Below are positions 6,362 through 7,309 of a DNA stretch of 7,309 nt, piece by piece (position 1 is the stretch's first letter; every line of letters begins with the position of its first letter). Made by a program: the position numbers and the translations under genes. This stretch comes from DATEOR01 sp035698665 (GTDB taxonomy: Bacteria > Actinomycetota > Thermoleophilia > Gaiellales > Gaiellaceae), in contig DASSBN010000051.1 of assembly GCA_035698665.1 (NCBI GenBank), positions 1 through 7,309 on the forward strand. Reading direction: 5' to 3'. Below the pieces are notes generated by a model, which saw nothing but the letters and a program-made list of their open reading frames with translations, was not told the origin of the DNA and searched no databases.

Positions 6362-6371
6362 GCCTATAGGC
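6362..6371. promoter_or_regulatory. Palindrome GCCTATAGGC, possible promoter or operator
   Basis: A perfect 10-bp palindrome lies in the 27-bp gap between the tRNA and the VOC-family gene. Its TATAGG (6365-6370) is 8 nt before the ATG at 6379, the spacing of the other candidate leaderless promoters, although it lacks the final T of TANNNT. It could be a -10 box, a regulator site or both. It is short enough to be chance. Confidence 0.25.
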
Positions 6372-6378
6372 TCGACGG

Positions 6379-6756
6379 ATGGACGAATACGCCGTCCCGA
6401 TCATGCCGAGCCGGAATCTCCGCGAGACGCTCGAGTTCTACGAGCGGCTGGGATTCGAGCTGCGCGGTCCGCCGCCCGAGACCTACGGCTACCTGATCAT
6501 CGGACGCGGCGAAGCGATCGAGCTGCACTTCTGGGAGTCGCCGGAGGTCGACCCGCTCACGACCGACCACTCCTGCTACGTGCGCGTGGCCGATGCGGAC
6601 GCGTTGCACGCCGAATGGGACGCCGTCGGGATTCCGTCCGACCCGAAGACCGGCAGCCGGCTGATGCCGCCGGGTGACACCGACTACGGGATCCGCGAGT
6701 TCGCGCTGGTCGACCGAAGCGGAAATCTGATCCGCGTGGGCTCGCAGGCCGATTAG
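6379..6756 (+). CDS. VOC-family protein, bleomycin-resistance-like
   Basis: The 125-residue protein belongs to the vicinal-oxygen-chelate superfamily, in the bleomycin-binding-protein-like group. It shows AVPIMPSRNLRETLEFYERLGFEL (5-28), then GYLIIGRGEAIELHFWES (37-54), CYVRVADADALHAEW (66-80) and REFALVDRSGNLIRVG (106-121). These are the repeated beta-alpha-beta-beta-beta units of the fold in the usual order. Length matches bleomycin-binding proteins (about 120-125 residues), which act as cytoplasmic dimers that sequester the drug. The pattern of metal ligands found in glyoxalase I or FosA is not apparent. Many chromosomal homologues have no proven resistance role, so the name denotes family only. 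Its TAG stop overlaps the stop of the convergent cyclase gene. No strong Shine-Dalgarno is seen. Confidence 0.88.
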   Translation: MDEYAVPIMPSRNLRETLEFYERLGFELRGPPPETYGYLIIGRGEAIELHFWESPEVDPLTTDHSCYVRVADADALHAEWDAVGIPSDPKTGSRLMPPGDTDYGIREFALVDRSGNLIRVGSQAD

Positions 6757-7309
6757 CTTTCGGCGGGCATGACCTGGAAAAGCTCGACGCGCCGCTTCAC
6801 GTTCTTGAGCGATACCGCGCCGATCCCGCGGAAGTAGATCGAGTCGCCGCCGGTCCAGGCGTCCATGACCTCCTGCGTGACGAGGATCTCGTGGGCGCGC
6901 GCGTAGTCGGCGGCACGGGCGGCGAGGTTGACGACGGACCCGAAGTAGTCGCCGTCGCGACGCACCATGGGGCCCGAGTTGATGCCTGCGCGGGCCGCCG
7001 GGAGTCCCTGCCTCTGGACGCGGCTGAGCACGCTGATCGCCGCACGGATCGCGGAGTCCGAATCGCCGAAATGCATCATCACGCCGTCGCCGAGCACCTT
7101 GACGAGTCGGCCTCCCGTCTCGCTCGCAGCCGCCTCGACTGCCGTGATGAAGCGTGCTGCCTGCGCGGCGGCCACGTCGTCGCCGGCCTCCTCGGCGAGA
7201 CGCGTGTAGCCGCTGAGATCGATGAAGGCGATCGCCGGCTCGGCTCCGCCCGCAACTCGCTGCTCGCCGAGCTCCGACTCCATGATCTCCACGACCTGCT
7301 GGAAGGTGG
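6753..7309 (-). CDS. Class III adenylate cyclase, catalytic domain (5' end outside window)
   Basis: The visible 185 or so residues are the C-terminal catalytic domain of a class III cyclase, which makes cAMP from ATP. Counting from an internal GTG at 7292, metal ligands are D25 (FIDLSGYT) and D69 (LGDGV). K65 (KVLGD) and D115 (GDYFG) read adenine, and N122 and R126 (VVNLAAR) stabilise the transition state. All six expected catalytic residues are present, and the K/D pair predicts ATP rather than GTP. The frame stays open to the right edge, reading TFQQVVEIME before the cyclase domain. The true start and any sensor or regulatory domain therefore lie outside, and the GTG is probably not the start. 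No membrane segment is visible in this part. Confidence 0.9.
   Translation of the reverse strand, partial: TFQQVVEIMESELGEQRVAGGAEPAIAFIDLSGYTRLAEEAGDDVAAAQAARFITAVEAAASETGGRLVKVLGDGVMMHFGDSDSAIRAAISVLSRVQRQGLPAARAGINSGPMVRRDGDYFGSVVNLAARAADYARAHEILVTQEVMDAWTGGDSIYFRGIGAVSLKNVKRRVELFQVMPAES

Noticed and set aside
6379..6756. A true antibiotic-resistance gene
   Set aside because: Only family membership is visible; there is no resistance cluster or mobile context, so drug binding cannot be claimed.

Overview
The window is a GC-rich, densely packed piece of an ordinary bacterial chromosome. It runs from the end of an rRNA operon through housekeeping and small accessory genes. The high GC content, the dgt-dnaG gene order and the style of the DnaG C-terminal region suggest an actinobacterium, possibly of the class Thermoleophilia (Solirubrobacter/Gaiella-like). 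That placement is inference from gene content and remembered family sequences, not from a tree. I see no mobile element, CRISPR array, phage gene or obvious defence system.

Layout. Positions 1-406 are the 3' end of 23S rRNA. A short spacer containing a stem-loop follows, then 5S rRNA (about 474-591). A strong GC-rich hairpin at 600-626 can end transcription from both sides. On the minus strand come an HtpX-like M48 membrane protein (645-1478) and, 7 bp upstream of it, an 81-residue beta-rich protein of unknown function (1486-1731); the two look like an operon. Divergent from them is a 58-residue protein with two CxxC pairs (1813-1989). A histidine-phosphatase family enzyme (2036-2617, minus) is divergent from a FabG-like short-chain dehydrogenase/reductase (2664-3434, plus), and the two share a 46 bp intergenic region. 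A 179 bp gap with a strong inverted repeat precedes dgt (dNTP triphosphohydrolase, 3614-4606) and dnaG (primase, 4597-6264), which overlap by 10 bp. A tRNA-Asn(GTT) gene (6279-6351) lies 14 bp after dnaG. It is followed by a VOC/bleomycin-resistance-like protein (6379-6756) and the C-terminal catalytic domain of a class III adenylate cyclase (6753 to the right edge, minus), whose N-terminus lies outside the window.

Working together. The clear functional unit is dgt-dnaG, which pairs dNTP-pool control with primer synthesis for DNA replication, probably co-transcribed with the following tRNA. The 81-residue protein and the HtpX-like protein are probably co-transcribed, but their link is unknown. 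The other genes look like independent small units.

The points most worth a second look are: the HtpX-like protein, whose zinc motif reads HELAK where HExxH is expected; a recurring TANNNT box 7-8 nt upstream of start codons with no Shine-Dalgarno sequence, suggesting leaderless transcripts; a symmetrical -10-like box between the phosphatase and reductase genes; and the structured gap before dgt. I did not find convincing evidence of a new multi-gene system.
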